Assembly: GCA_030607715.1 (NCBI GenBank)
Contig: JAUWJM010000023.1
Coordinates: 1 to 15,570 of the forward strand
From: Candidatus Aerophobota bacterium
GTDB taxonomy: Bacteria; Aerophobota; Aerophobia; Aerophobales; B3-G15
DNA: 15,570 nt
Direction: 5' to 3'
In this document: piece after piece, positions 1 to 8,134 of the stretch
Numbering within the stretch: the stretch's first letter is position 1
Layout of the letters: the number at the start of each line of letters is the position of its first letter
The notes under the pieces: model-generated
Databases searched by the model: none
Told to the model about the DNA's origin: nothing
The model's input: only the letters and a program-made list of their open reading frames with translations
Translations under genes and position numbers: made by a program

Positions 1-2
1 GG

Positions 3-986
3 CGAAACAAGGTAAAAATTGAGTCTTTTGTGAACCTGGATGTAATTCGTCAGGTTCAATATGAAATACCATCCTTAATTAGAGGAAAAATAAAAGAAAT
101 TGCTCTTCAAATAGTAAAGGCAAGAAAGGCTAAAAAGCCGGTGATATTTTTTACCGGGGCCCACCTTATCAAAAATGGCTTGAGTCTTATATTACTGGAT
201 TTAATAAAACGAGATATGGTAACTTTGATAGCCTCTAGTGGAGCAGGTGCAATTCATGACTTTGAATTAAGTTTGATCGGAAAAACCAGTGAGGATGTCC
301 CAAATGCACTTCCCAAAGGAAAATTCGGCATGACCTATGAGCTTGTCTATATTAATGAAACTCTGCGGTTGGGAAATACCATGAAACTTGGCTATGGTGA
401 ATCGTTGGGAAGAGTTATGTGTGATGCTCATTTTAGAAAAATGGCTTTAAAATTAGTTTTAAGAAAAGACTCACCCAAAAATTTTAAATATCCCCATAAA
501 AGTATTTTGGCAGTAGCCTATCAGCACAACATTCCGGTTACCATCCACGCTGCCATAGGCACTGATGTATTAGATGAACATCCAAGTTTTGACGGTGAGG
601 CAAGGGGTGGGACAAGTGGAAGGGATTTTTTAATTTTTGTTAATGAGGTAACTAAACTAAATAAAGGTGGTATTGTTTTAAACGTTGGTTCGGCCGTAAT
701 TGGTCCGGAGGTGTTGTTAAAAGCAGTATCAATGGCAGTAAATACAGGTTGTCCTCCGAAGGGTATCATTACTGCTGACTTTGACTTGAGGCCATTTGGA
801 TGGGAAAATATGAGCAATGAAGGAGCTTATCATTACTATTTTCGGGATCAAAAGAGTGTGGTAACCAGAATTCCTGAATCGTTTGGTGGGAAAGGATTTT
901 ATATACAGGGAAATCAGAAGCTAACTCTACCGGTTCTCTATCAAAATATTATCCAATATCTTGAGGAAGGCCAGATGGAAAGCTAA
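3..986 (+). CDS. Uncharacterised conserved protein, 5' end probably truncated by the window edge
   Basis: The reading frame is open to the left window edge. A GTG at position 30 could start a 318-residue protein, but it has no well-placed ribosome binding site, and the residues coded before it (RNKVKIESF) look like real protein, so the true start is probably upstream. Numbered from that GTG, visible features are a TGAHLIKNG segment near residue 43, a glycine-rich ASSGAGAIHDFE stretch near 68-79, HAAIGTDVLDEHPSFDGEA near 173-191, and GGIVLNVGSAVIGPEVLLKA near 213-232. This pattern suggests a nucleotide-binding alpha/beta fold. I recall similar unnamed proteins of about 300-330 residues beside heptose genes in other bacteria, and a remote likeness to the deoxyhypusine synthase fold is possible. 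Neither point can be proved here. It ends 23 nt before the GmhA-like gene and so probably shares its operon. I assign no function. Confidence 0.75.
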   Translation, partial: RNKVKIESFVNLDVIRQVQYEIPSLIRGKIKEIALQIVKARKAKKPVIFFTGAHLIKNGLSLILLDLIKRDMVTLIASSGAGAIHDFELSLIGKTSEDVPNALPKGKFGMTYELVYINETLRLGNTMKLGYGESLGRVMCDAHFRKMALKLVLRKDSPKNFKYPHKSILAVAYQHNIPVTIHAAIGTDVLDEHPSFDGEARGGTSGRDFLIFVNEVTKLNKGGIVLNVGSAVIGPEVLLKAVSMAVNTGCPPKGIITADFDLRPFGWENMSNEGAYHYYFRDQKSVVTRIPESFGGKGFYIQGNQKLTLPVLYQNIIQYLEEGQMES

Positions 987-1009
987 AGTCTCTTCTACCT
1001 AAAGGACTA

Positions 1010-1741
1010 ATGTTTAAGAGGAAATTTACAATGGATGAAAACTCTGAAGGATTTTTAAGTAAGATAAATAAGGAACATCCGGATATAAAAAAGCTGATGG
1101 AGCGCTTTTCTCTCAACTTTCCCCGTTTAAAAAAATGTGTTCCGCAGATTCTTGCCGTTTTTAATCAGCTTATTGTCCTTCTTAAACGTGGGACTATTCT
1201 CTTTATCTGCGGTAATGGAGGGAGCTTTAGCGATGCGATACATATCAAGGGGGAATTAGCCAAATCTTTCGAGCGAAAAAGACCTTTGACTGATAAGAAA
1301 ATAATAAAGAACCTTTCTGCTCTTTCTTACGGAAGGGAGCTTATAAAAAATTTGGAACTTGGCTTTCCAGTTGTAGTGCTTGGCGAATCTCACTCCTTAC
1401 GAAGTGCATATGAAAATGACCGCGATCCAGTTTATGCTTATGCTCAGGAGTTAAATTCATTTTTGTGTCGGATTAAAGATGGAATTTTTTTAGGCATAAG
1501 CACAAGTGGCAATGCCAAAAATGTAATAGCGGCCATGAGCGTTGCTAAAGCCCATAATATCCTCACCATCAGCTTCAGCGGGCCCGATGGAGGAGAAATG
1601 GCAAAAATAGCTGATTTGTCCTTAAGGGTGCCGGGGAAGAGCACGGCTGACATCCAGGAAAATCAGCTTCCAATTTACCATTTACTATGCAGGATGATTG
1701 AGGCCTATTTTTTTCCGGAAAATACCAGAAACAAAATATAA
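1010..1741 (+). CDS. gmhA: GmhA-like SIS-domain phosphoheptose isomerase
   Basis: Probable sedoheptulose-7-phosphate isomerase (cytosolic), making D-glycero-D-manno-heptose 7-phosphate, the first step of activated heptose synthesis. The SIS phosphosugar motif CGNGGS is at residues 67-72. H78 and E82 match E. coli GmhA H61/E65 in spacing, and Q216 and H224 match Q172/H180 (IQE followed by H eight residues on). GISTSGN (162-168) and the DGGEMAKIADLSLRVP segment are also GmhA-like. At 243 residues it is longer than the usual roughly 190-200. The extra length is an N-terminal extension and a longer loop around 91-130. The ATG at 1010 follows AAAGGA, but an ATG at 1031 behind AAGAGG is an equally good start. 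The downstream kinase-phosphatase supports the heptose assignment over other SIS roles such as DiaA. Confidence 0.85.
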   Translation: MFKRKFTMDENSEGFLSKINKEHPDIKKLMERFSLNFPRLKKCVPQILAVFNQLIVLLKRGTILFICGNGGSFSDAIHIKGELAKSFERKRPLTDKKIIKNLSALSYGRELIKNLELGFPVVVLGESHSLRSAYENDRDPVYAYAQELNSFLCRIKDGIFLGISTSGNAKNVIAAMSVAKAHNILTISFSGPDGGEMAKIADLSLRVPGKSTADIQENQLPIYHLLCRMIEAYFFPENTRNKI

Positions 1742-1817
1742 ACCAATGGTATGACTCTAATTATTCTAAATCTTGGCGTTAAAATTTGACAGTACCAAGA
1801 AAAAGAGGAAGAAATCT

Positions 1818-3713
1818 ATGGAGAGGGCCAGTATCAAACAAATCCTGGATAAAATGAAAGAGGTAAACATTGCTGTGATGGGTGACTTTTGCCTTGACGC
1901 TTATTGGAATATTGATCCGGAGATAAGCGAACTTTCAGTTGAAACGAGAAAAAAGGTTAAGTTAGTGAAAAAGCAGCGTCTTTCTCTGGGTGGGGCCGGT
2001 AACGTTGCCTTAAATCTCATTAGTTTAGGCGTTAGGAAAGTGTATAACATTGGAGTAGTGGGGAATGATCCCTTTGGGTATGAGATGAAGAAGTTGATGA
2101 AAAGGAAAGAGATGGGAATCTCTGGAATGATCACCCAAAGCGACAACTGGGATACAGTGATTTATATAAAACCTTACCTTGAGGAGGAAGAGGATCAAAG
2201 AATAGATTTTGGCTATTTCAATTTTATTTCTTCGGAGACGGAGAGGCGATTAATTAAAAACCTGGAGAACATTCTTCAAGAAGTAAAGGTAGTGATCATT
2301 AACCAGCAACTTGCAAATGGAATTTGGTCTGACTTTGTAATAGAGAAAGTAAACAAGTTAATCCAGAAGAATAAAAATATATTTTTTCTCGTGGATTCCA
2401 GGGATAAAACCGAAAAGTTCCAGGGAGAGATTTGCAAACTTAACAGGCTGGAGGCAGCAAGAATTTGCAAAATACATAAGGATATTAACGACTCAGTATC
2501 CTTGAACGAGGTCAAAGAGTTTATAAGAACTGTATTTAAACTTTCGAAAAAGCCCGTTTACATCACCAGAGGAGATAGGGGGATTTTGCTCTACGATGGG
2601 CGGCATATTGATGAGATACCCGGCATTCAAATCCTCACCAGAGTGGATCCCGTTGGAGCAGGTGATACCTGCATCGCTACAATTGCCGCTGCCCTGGCAG
2701 CAGGAGCTAATCCCTTAGAAGCGGGAATGTTGGCTAACCTTGCCTCTTCAGTTACGGTAACAAAAATCAAGCAAACAGGTACCGCCTCACCCAGGGAAAT
2801 TTTAAGGGTTGGGACTGACCCTGATTATATTTACAATCCTGAATTAGCCGCCGATTGCACAAAGGCAACTTTCCTCTCTGATACTGAGTTTGAAGTAGTA
2901 AACCCTAATATAGTTAGGGAGAAATTTAAATATGTTATCTTCGATCAAGATGGGACTATCTCTACACTCCGCCAGGGCTGGCAATCCATTATGAAGAATA
3001 TTTTTATTAAGGAGATTTTGGGGAATAAGTTTAGAACCTGTGATAAGTCAATTTATAATAAGGTAGTTGAAAGAGTAAGGGATTATATCGATAAATCCAC
3101 AGGGGTTCAAACCATCATTCAAATGGGGGTCCTGGTTGAAATGGTCAAAGAATTTGGATTTATCCCCAAAGAGAAAATTTTAGATAAGTTCGGATATAAA
3201 AAAATCTATAATGGCGAGTTAATGAAACTGGTTAACAAGAGAATAGAAAAACTGAAGAAAGGGGAATTGAATGTCTCAGATTATACCATTAAAGGAGCAA
3301 TAAATTTCATTGAGGTGCTTTATAGAAATGGAGTTAAGCTCTATCTTACCAGTGGAACAGACAGGGAAGATGCGTTATCCGAGGTTAAAATCTTAGGGTA
3401 TGGAAAATATTTTGGGGATAGAATTTACGGCTCAGTTTCTGATATAACTAAATATTCCAAAAAATTAGTGATAGAAAGGATAATTCGCGAAAACAACCTA
3501 TCCGGGCCAGAGCTTGTCTGTTTTGGGGATGGGCCGGTGGAGATAAGGGAGACCAAAAAACATAATGGCATAGCGATAGGGATTGCTTCCGATGAGGTGA
3601 GACGATTTGGGCTGAACATAGAAAAGAGAAAAAGACTTATCGAGGCAGGGGCTGATTTAATAATTCCTGACTATTCTCAGGCTAAAAAATTACTATCTTA
3701 TCTTTCCCCTTAA
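1818..3713 (+). CDS. Bifunctional PfkB-family (HldA-like) sugar kinase fused to HAD phosphatase
   Basis: A 631-residue protein with two catalytic domains. Residues about 1-335 are a PfkB/ribokinase kinase resembling the HldE kinase domain: GGAGNVALNL at 58-67 and DPVGAGD at 277-283, with D283 the catalytic base. Residues about 365-631 are a HAD phosphatase with nucleophile motif DQDGT (376-380), TSG (511-513) for motif II, a KK pair (548-549) for motif III, and GDGPVE (570-575) for motif IV. Helices between the DQDGT and TSG motifs form an alpha-helical cap as in phosphoglycolate phosphatases. With the GmhA-like gene just upstream, the likely reactions are phosphorylation of heptose 7-phosphate at C1 and removal of the C7 phosphate, done by HldE and GmhB elsewhere. 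The adenylyltransferase domain of HldE is absent. I prefer the ATG at 1818, preceded by AGAGGAAG, over a TTG 45 nt upstream. Substrate is inferred from context. Confidence 0.85.
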   Translation: MERASIKQILDKMKEVNIAVMGDFCLDAYWNIDPEISELSVETRKKVKLVKKQRLSLGGAGNVALNLISLGVRKVYNIGVVGNDPFGYEMKKLMKRKEMGISGMITQSDNWDTVIYIKPYLEEEEDQRIDFGYFNFISSETERRLIKNLENILQEVKVVIINQQLANGIWSDFVIEKVNKLIQKNKNIFFLVDSRDKTEKFQGEICKLNRLEAARICKIHKDINDSVSLNEVKEFIRTVFKLSKKPVYITRGDRGILLYDGRHIDEIPGIQILTRVDPVGAGDTCIATIAAALAAGANPLEAGMLANLASSVTVTKIKQTGTASPREILRVGTDPDYIYNPELAADCTKATFLSDTEFEVVNPNIVREKFKYVIFDQDGTISTLRQGWQSIMKNIFIKEILGNKFRTCDKSIYNKVVERVRDYIDKSTGVQTIIQMGVLVEMVKEFGFIPKEKILDKFGYKKIYNGELMKLVNKRIEKLKKGELNVSDYTIKGAINFIEVLYRNGVKLYLTSGTDREDALSEVKILGYGKYFGDRIYGSVSDITKYSKKLVIERIIRENNLSGPELVCFGDGPVEIRETKKHNGIAIGIASDEVRRFGLNIEKRKRLIEAGADLIIPDYSQAKKLLSYLSP

Positions 3714-3734
3714 GGCTAATAGATCTCTTGCCGA

Positions 3735-3768
3735 ATTCAAGATAAACATAGTAGTCGCAATCTTGAGT
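3735..3768. terminator. Possible bidirectional hairpin between convergent genes
   Basis: ATTCAAGAT (3735-3743) pairs with ATCTTGAGT (3760-3768), nine pairs with one G-U and a 16-nt loop. It lies in the 108-nt gap between the convergent kinase-phosphatase and FGGY kinase genes, where a shared terminator would be expected. There is no clean T-run on either side, so support is weak. Confidence 0.3.
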
Positions 3769-3821
3769 TGAGTAAGATTATATAGTTATAATAATAGCGT
3801 TAATTGGCAATATCAAAAATT

Positions 3822-5354
3822 TTATGAGATATTTCCCAAATCTGAGAGAGCATAGAAATCATCTCTTAACTTAGGATATAAACCCCGATAAATTTGATAA
3901 ACCTCCTCATATATTTTTACCTCTTTAGGATTGGGAATAACTTCATTTTCTCTTTTTATCCAACTTTTACAGGTCTTTTCCACTGTGGAAAAAATACCTG
4001 TTCCTACAGCCGCTATCAGTGAGGCCCCATAGGCAGAAGCTTCCTCTACATTAGTGGTAAAAATCGGCAGGTTAAATATATCCGCCTGGATATGTCGCCA
4101 GAGTTCATTTTTTGCTCCTCCTCCGGAAGTGATTACACAAGAGGGTTCTACCCCTAATTTCTTAAACTCCTCAAGAGAATCCCTTAAGGCAAAAACTACT
4201 CCCTCCATCACTGCCCTGATCAAATCACTTTGAGAGTGGTGATAATTAAGCCCTATAAAGGCTCCCCGTGCTTGAGGGTCAAGATAAGGCGTTCTTTCTC
4301 CTTTTAAATAGGGAAGAAACAATAATCCCTTTGAGGCAGCCGATGTGGAGGAAATTTTCTTAAAGAGAAACTGGCGTGAATTCAACTCTTCAGAGATAAT
4401 TTGGTTGAGAAACCAATTTAAAGATGAACCCCCGGAAAGAATTGCTCCCATAAGAATCCACTTTTTATTAATGGCATACGGAATAGTATGCAAAACCTTA
4501 TCAGGCTTTATAATAGGCCAATCAGTTAAGGTTACCAAAAGACCCCCTGTGCCAATGCTGGAAGCTATCTCTCCTATTTCAACTATCCCGCTTCCCACTG
4601 CCATCATTACCTGATCTGCTCCACCAGCGAAGATCGGTGTCCCCTCCTTTAGAGAAATCTCTTTAGCTGCTTTTTTAGTAACTCGCCCTGTAATCTGGGA
4701 CGATTCATAAAGAGAGGGAAAAAAATTGTAAGGGATGTTTAACTCATTAATGATTTCCCTTGACCAACTTCTTTTAGTAGTATCCAGGAGAAGTGTCCCT
4801 CCGGCATCCGTAACATCAGAGGCTACCACTCCGCTTAGCTTCAACCGAATATAATCCTTAGGAAGAAGAACCTTGTATATTCTATTCCAAATGGGAAGCT
4901 CATTCTCTCTAATCCACAGAAGAGAAGGAAGCATAAAGCCACAAGCTATAGGAAGCCCAGTTATGTGGTTTAGTCTTCCTTTGAATTTTTCCTTAAGTTT
5001 TTTGACCTGGGGAATACTCCTTTGATCCATCCAGATAACGGCATCTCGCAAGGGAGAAAAATCTTTGTCTAAGAGCACCATTCCGTGAGTTTGTCCGGAA
5101 ATTCCTATTCCCTGGATTTGTAATGGATTTATATAGCCCTGGCTGAGAATTTTACTTATTGCCTTAACAGTTGCTTTCCACCATTCCCCTGGATTTTGTT
5201 CAGCCCATCCAGGATAGGGAGAATAAATACTGTATCCTTCGGATAATTTGGAAACGGTCCTTCCCGTCTCATCAACCAAAATTGCTTTTATGCTGGAAGT
5301 GCCCAAATCTATGCCCAAAAAATAAACCATTCTATGTTTCGCATCATTTATCAC
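3822..5354 (-). CDS. xylB: Xylulokinase-type FGGY carbohydrate kinase
   Basis: ATP-dependent sugar kinase of the FGGY family, most like D-xylulose kinase, which makes xylulose 5-phosphate for the pentose phosphate pathway. Numbered from the chosen start: ATP-site GIDLGTSS at 14-21, GISGQTHGMVLLD near 84-96, VIWMDQR near 106-112, DVTDAGGTLLLD near 180-191, catalytic aspartate in GGADQ (D247), LKGERTPYLDPQARGAFIGL near 350-369, and the second FGGY signature beginning GGGAKNELW near 411. About 510 residues, slightly longer than typical XylB. The start is uncertain: TTG at 5390, GTG at 5354 (preceded at about eight nt by AAGGTG, preferred), or ATG at 5330, which begins MVYFLGIDLG. It is the last gene of the leftward group, 85 nt after the metallo-hydrolase. 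No xylA is visible, so a different ketose substrate is possible. Confidence 0.85.
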   Translation of the reverse strand: MINDAKHRMVYFLGIDLGTSSIKAILVDETGRTVSKLSEGYSIYSPYPGWAEQNPGEWWKATVKAISKILSQGYINPLQIQGIGISGQTHGMVLLDKDFSPLRDAVIWMDQRSIPQVKKLKEKFKGRLNHITGLPIACGFMLPSLLWIRENELPIWNRIYKVLLPKDYIRLKLSGVVASDVTDAGGTLLLDTTKRSWSREIINELNIPYNFFPSLYESSQITGRVTKKAAKEISLKEGTPIFAGGADQVMMAVGSGIVEIGEIASSIGTGGLLVTLTDWPIIKPDKVLHTIPYAINKKWILMGAILSGGSSLNWFLNQIISEELNSRQFLFKKISSTSAASKGLLFLPYLKGERTPYLDPQARGAFIGLNYHHSQSDLIRAVMEGVVFALRDSLEEFKKLGVEPSCVITSGGGAKNELWRHIQADIFNLPIFTTNVEEASAYGASLIAAVGTGIFSTVEKTCKSWIKRENEVIPNPKEVKIYEEVYQIYRGLYPKLRDDFYALSDLGNIS

Positions 5355-5439
5355 TTTATTTGCACCTTTTTTATTTACCTTCAATTTCAATAAACCAAAA
5401 TCTTGAATTTCTTGCTCTCTTTACCGAGTGTAGCGTATT

Positions 5440-6306
5440 TTACTCTGGATATTTTTGATAGAGTTCTTTTCTGTGTGCCTCAAGCATTTCAACAGGTATA
5501 TTAGCAAACTCGGCCGCAGTTTGGATTTTAATATTCTTCTTCTCTGCTGCCTCAAAAACTTCTGCTATTTTTTCCTTCCACTTTAATTCTCTAAGAAGAT
5601 GGTGCTCTACTATTAGTGAATCTAAAGGGCAAGTAGAAACAATCTTTATTAGATTCTCTACTGAGGAGGATAAACTTAAATAACTGTATCTATAACCCAA
5701 CATATAGGAAAGAGGACCATCTACTATTATTAAATTTGGCTTATTTTTTAAAATAAAATTAACCTGATCTTCAAGAGCAGGGCCTTCAACATCTGAGGTA
5801 TGAATAAACTTGTAACCATCATCCACTAAAACCTCGGTTACATAACCTAACTTTGAGTTAGTTCCGTGAAACACTGGTGGGGAGAATTTAATTTTTGTAT
5901 CACCAAATTTAAACTCTTTTCCATCTGAATATCTTAACTTCTCTGGCAAATTCTTTATTTTTTCTAAAAAGTAGTTTGCTCTTTTCTTTTGACTTAAATT
6001 TATCTTTTCTGCGGGATGCTTGATTAAAACTATCTTGCTTTTATAAATCTCAAGGTTATCATTTGGATTATGATGATCGTAATGATAATGAGTGATTATA
6101 AGAATATCTGAGCTTTTTGCATACTCTACAATTTTATTCCAATGCTCATTTAGTTTCTTTAATTCAACAGGATGGGGCGGCAGGCCATATCTTAATGGAG
6201 CTAAAGCAACACCCGGGTCTATTAGGATATTAACATCTTTTGTCTGTATAAAGGTGCTCATAGAACGAGTTCCAAAACTTTCAAAAGCTAAAGGTGTTAT
6301 TTTCAT
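5440..6306 (-). CDS. UPF0282-type metallo-beta-lactamase-fold hydrolase
   Basis: A 288-residue protein of the metallo-beta-lactamase superfamily. The metal-binding motif is HYHYDHHNP at 73-81 (HxHxDH type). LIDPGVALAPLRYGLPPHP at 28-46 and the conserved N-terminus with SFGTRSMSTF match what I recall of the UPF0282/COG2248 family, known mainly from archaea and some thermophilic bacteria. Later likely metal or active-site segments are HTSDVEGP, DGPLSYMLGY and VEHHLLRE. No biochemical role is established for the family to my knowledge. The start is the ATG at 6306, five nt after AAGGAG. A GTG six nt upstream touches that site and is unlikely. The start lies 26 nt inside lgt, so translation is probably coupled. 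No signal peptide, so probably cytosolic. Confidence 0.85.
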   Translation of the reverse strand: MKITPLAFESFGTRSMSTFIQTKDVNILIDPGVALAPLRYGLPPHPVELKKLNEHWNKIVEYAKSSDILIITHYHYDHHNPNDNLEIYKSKIVLIKHPAEKINLSQKKRANYFLEKIKNLPEKLRYSDGKEFKFGDTKIKFSPPVFHGTNSKLGYVTEVLVDDGYKFIHTSDVEGPALEDQVNFILKNKPNLIIVDGPLSYMLGYRYSYLSLSSSVENLIKIVSTCPLDSLIVEHHLLRELKWKEKIAEVFEAAEKKNIKIQTAAEFANIPVEMLEAHRKELYQKYPE

Positions 6307-7057
6307 CTTCACTCCTTTTAAAAGCTAAGATTAATGCTCCTGCCAGGATTCCTATGATTACACTTATAAGTTGAGAAAAAGTTAAGTTAAGAAAAATTTC
6401 AGGAGAATCAGCCCTTAAAAACTCCACCATAAAACGATGAGTTGAATAAAAAATTAAAAACAACAAAAAACTTTTATTCCTAAACCATTGAAATCTCTTA
6501 AAAATTATTAAAATTAAAAAAATCACCAACATATCCACTGATGAGATAAGCTGAGTAGGAACTAAAGGTTGGTTGGGAAATGCTCTTCCAGCAGGGGAAT
6601 TAGAAGAGAAAATAAAACCTTTATCCCAGGGTTTCCCATAACAGCAACCATTAAAAAAACAACCTATCCTTCCTATGCTTATCCCTAAAGCAATGCAAGG
6701 AGCAGAAATATTAGTAATTTTCCAGAATGGGAGAAGGTGAAGTCTTATAAAGACAACGCCAGCTATAAAAGCAAAGATAAGCCCCCCGTAAAAGACCAAT
6801 CCTGCCCGCCAGATTTTAAATATATCCTGGGGATTTTTAAAATACCAATTTAGGTGATTTAAAATGTAAAATATCCTTGCTCCTATAATGCTAAATATTA
6901 TAATCCAGAATAAAAAAGAAAATATCTCATCTTTCTTTAAATTCTCTTTTTTTGCTTGATATAAAAAAAGGCTTATTCCTGCTACAAATCCTAAACAAAC
7001 GAGGACTCCGTAAGTATAAATAACAAATGAACCTATCCTTACAAGAATTGGGTGCAT
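6281..7057 (-). CDS. lgt: Prolipoprotein diacylglyceryl transferase
   Basis: Inner-membrane enzyme that moves diacylglycerol from phosphatidylglycerol to the lipobox cysteine of prelipoproteins. The 258-residue protein has about seven hydrophobic segments. Key motifs are AGLVFYGGLI at 85-94 (Tyr where E. coli has the catalytic H103, a common substitution), the Lgt signature region GRIGCFFNGCCYG at 129-141, PTQL at 167-170, and HRFMVEFLRAD at 207-217. The Cys-rich signature, in place of the GRxxNFxNxE form of enterobacteria, is a known variant in many other phyla. The ATG at 7057 follows GAGGA. Its 3' end overlaps the metallo-hydrolase start by 26 nt. A promoter is visible just upstream, and the gene is divergent from the carbohydrate locus. 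Confidence 0.93.
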   Translation of the reverse strand: MHPILVRIGSFVIYTYGVLVCLGFVAGISLFLYQAKKENLKKDEIFSFLFWIIIFSIIGARIFYILNHLNWYFKNPQDIFKIWRAGLVFYGGLIFAFIAGVVFIRLHLLPFWKITNISAPCIALGISIGRIGCFFNGCCYGKPWDKGFIFSSNSPAGRAFPNQPLVPTQLISSVDMLVIFLILIIFKRFQWFRNKSFLLFLIFYSTHRFMVEFLRADSPEIFLNLTFSQLISVIIGILAGALILAFKRSEDENNTFSF

Positions 7058-7085
7058 TTAAGCTTCCTCGATAGACTACTAATTT

Positions 7086-7114
7086 ATTTTACCCCTATTT
7101 TGTTTATCTTGCAA
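7086..7114 (-). promoter_or_regulatory. Sigma70-like promoter for lgt
   Basis: On the minus strand, -35 TTGCAA (7109-7114) and -10 TAAAAT (7086-7091) are separated by exactly 17 bp. The -10 matches consensus at five of six positions and the -35 at four of six. It is about 28 nt from the lgt start codon, giving a short leader. AT-rich DNA makes chance matches fairly common, but position and spacing fit. Confidence 0.5.
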
Positions 7115-7160
7115 GTCTTTTACTTTATGATAAGATTACCTTATCTTAGAAAGATTTTAG

Positions 7161-7188
7161 TTGACAAATTCCTCAGATCAGTTAAAGT
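7161..7188 (+). promoter_or_regulatory. Possible promoter for the isomerase-deaminase-deacetylase operon
   Basis: A perfect -35 TTGACA at 7161-7166 is followed, after 16 bp, by TAAAGT at 7183-7188 (four of six matches to the -10 consensus). An alternative TATATT at 7188-7193 has too long a spacer. The site lies in the 226-nt divergent gap between lgt and the isomerase-like gene. The rest of that gap holds the lgt promoter and no convincing gene. Confidence 0.4.
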
Positions 7189-7283
7189 ATATTTAGTCCA
7201 GGTTAAGGACAATTTTATGGGAGTAATAGGTAATCTTTTCTAAAAAATACGAGGTTTTTTGCTCGTTATTGGGAGGAGCAATA

Positions 7284-8105
7284 ATGCAAGAATTTATGCC
7301 AATTGGTGTTATAGTGAAAGGAGATGAGCCTCCATCTGCTTTGAAGAGGGTAAAATCTCTGGGAATTCCAACTTGTCAGATGTATGTCCCTCCAGAGGAG
7401 TGGTGTTCTGGACCTAATGTGGAAAAGATAAAGAACACGATGTCAGAGATAGGTGTGAGGATCACCTGCTTTTTCTGTCATTTTAAAGGTGAAAGCTACG
7501 CTGATATACCTACAATAAAGAAAACAGTGGGCCTTTTGAATCCAAATACTCGCACAGAAAGAATAGAGAAAACCCTCACCTTTTCAGATTTTGTGAGAAA
7601 AATAAACGTTCCTATTCTGGGAGCACACATTGGATTCATCCCCGAGGACAAGAATGATCTTAATTATAATGAATTGATTAAAGCGATACAGAAAATCTGT
7701 GATTATTGCAATGACAACGGACAAAAATTTACCTTAGAGACAGGACAGGAGAGCTCACAGACTCTCTGCTCATTCATAGAGGATGTGAATAGGCTCAATT
7801 TAGGGATAAACTTTGATCCGGCAAATATGCTTTTATACGATAAAGAAGATCCTATTAAAGCTTTAGATCTTCTGGGTAAGTATGTTATAGGAGTGCATTG
7901 TAAGGATGGAAAAAGACCTGAAAAAAAAGGAGAGCTGGGAAAAGAACTTCCTTTAGGGGAAGGAGAGGTAGGGATAGAACGGTTCGTAAACAAACTTAAA
8001 GAGATAGGTTACACCGGCCCTTTAACTATAGAGAGGGAAATTCCCAGGGAACAACAGACAAAGGATATTTTAAAAGCGAAAAAGTTTTTAGAGAAAATTA
8101 GATAG
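7284..8105 (+). CDS. Xylose-isomerase-like TIM barrel protein (sugar isomerase/epimerase)
   Basis: A 273-residue member of the AP endonuclease family 2/xylose-isomerase-like TIM barrel group, which includes metal-dependent sugar isomerases, epimerases and some glycoside lyases. Likely metal and acid/base residues fall in the expected order: H115 (GAHIGF), E152 (TLETGQ), D178 (NFDPANM), H205 (GVHCKDG) and E250 (TIERE). No signal peptide, so it acts in the cytoplasm. The ATG at 7284 follows GGGAGGAG with five nt spacing and is clearly the start. An in-frame TTG 15 nt upstream lies before that site. It leads a three-gene run with an aminosugar deaminase-like gene 29 nt downstream and a PIG-L deacetylase, suggesting it isomerises an intermediate of the same pathway. 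Exact substrate unknown. Confidence 0.85.
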   Translation: MQEFMPIGVIVKGDEPPSALKRVKSLGIPTCQMYVPPEEWCSGPNVEKIKNTMSEIGVRITCFFCHFKGESYADIPTIKKTVGLLNPNTRTERIEKTLTFSDFVRKINVPILGAHIGFIPEDKNDLNYNELIKAIQKICDYCNDNGQKFTLETGQESSQTLCSFIEDVNRLNLGINFDPANMLLYDKEDPIKALDLLGKYVIGVHCKDGKRPEKKGELGKELPLGEGEVGIERFVNKLKEIGYTGPLTIEREIPREQQTKDILKAKKFLEKIR

Positions 8106-8134
8106 ATCCTGGAAATATGGAAAGGAGAAGATAA

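Noticed and set aside
7052..7243. Short + strand open frame of 63 codons in the divergent gap upstream of the isomerase-like gene
   Set aside because: It overlaps the lgt start and both candidate promoters, has no ribosome binding site, and its residues resemble no family. AT-rich DNA gives such frames by chance.
7246..7270. Small hairpin ACGAG...CTCGT with A/T runs before the isomerase-like gene
   Set aside because: Only five base pairs and an AT-rich loop, with no upstream gene on either strand that would need a terminator here.
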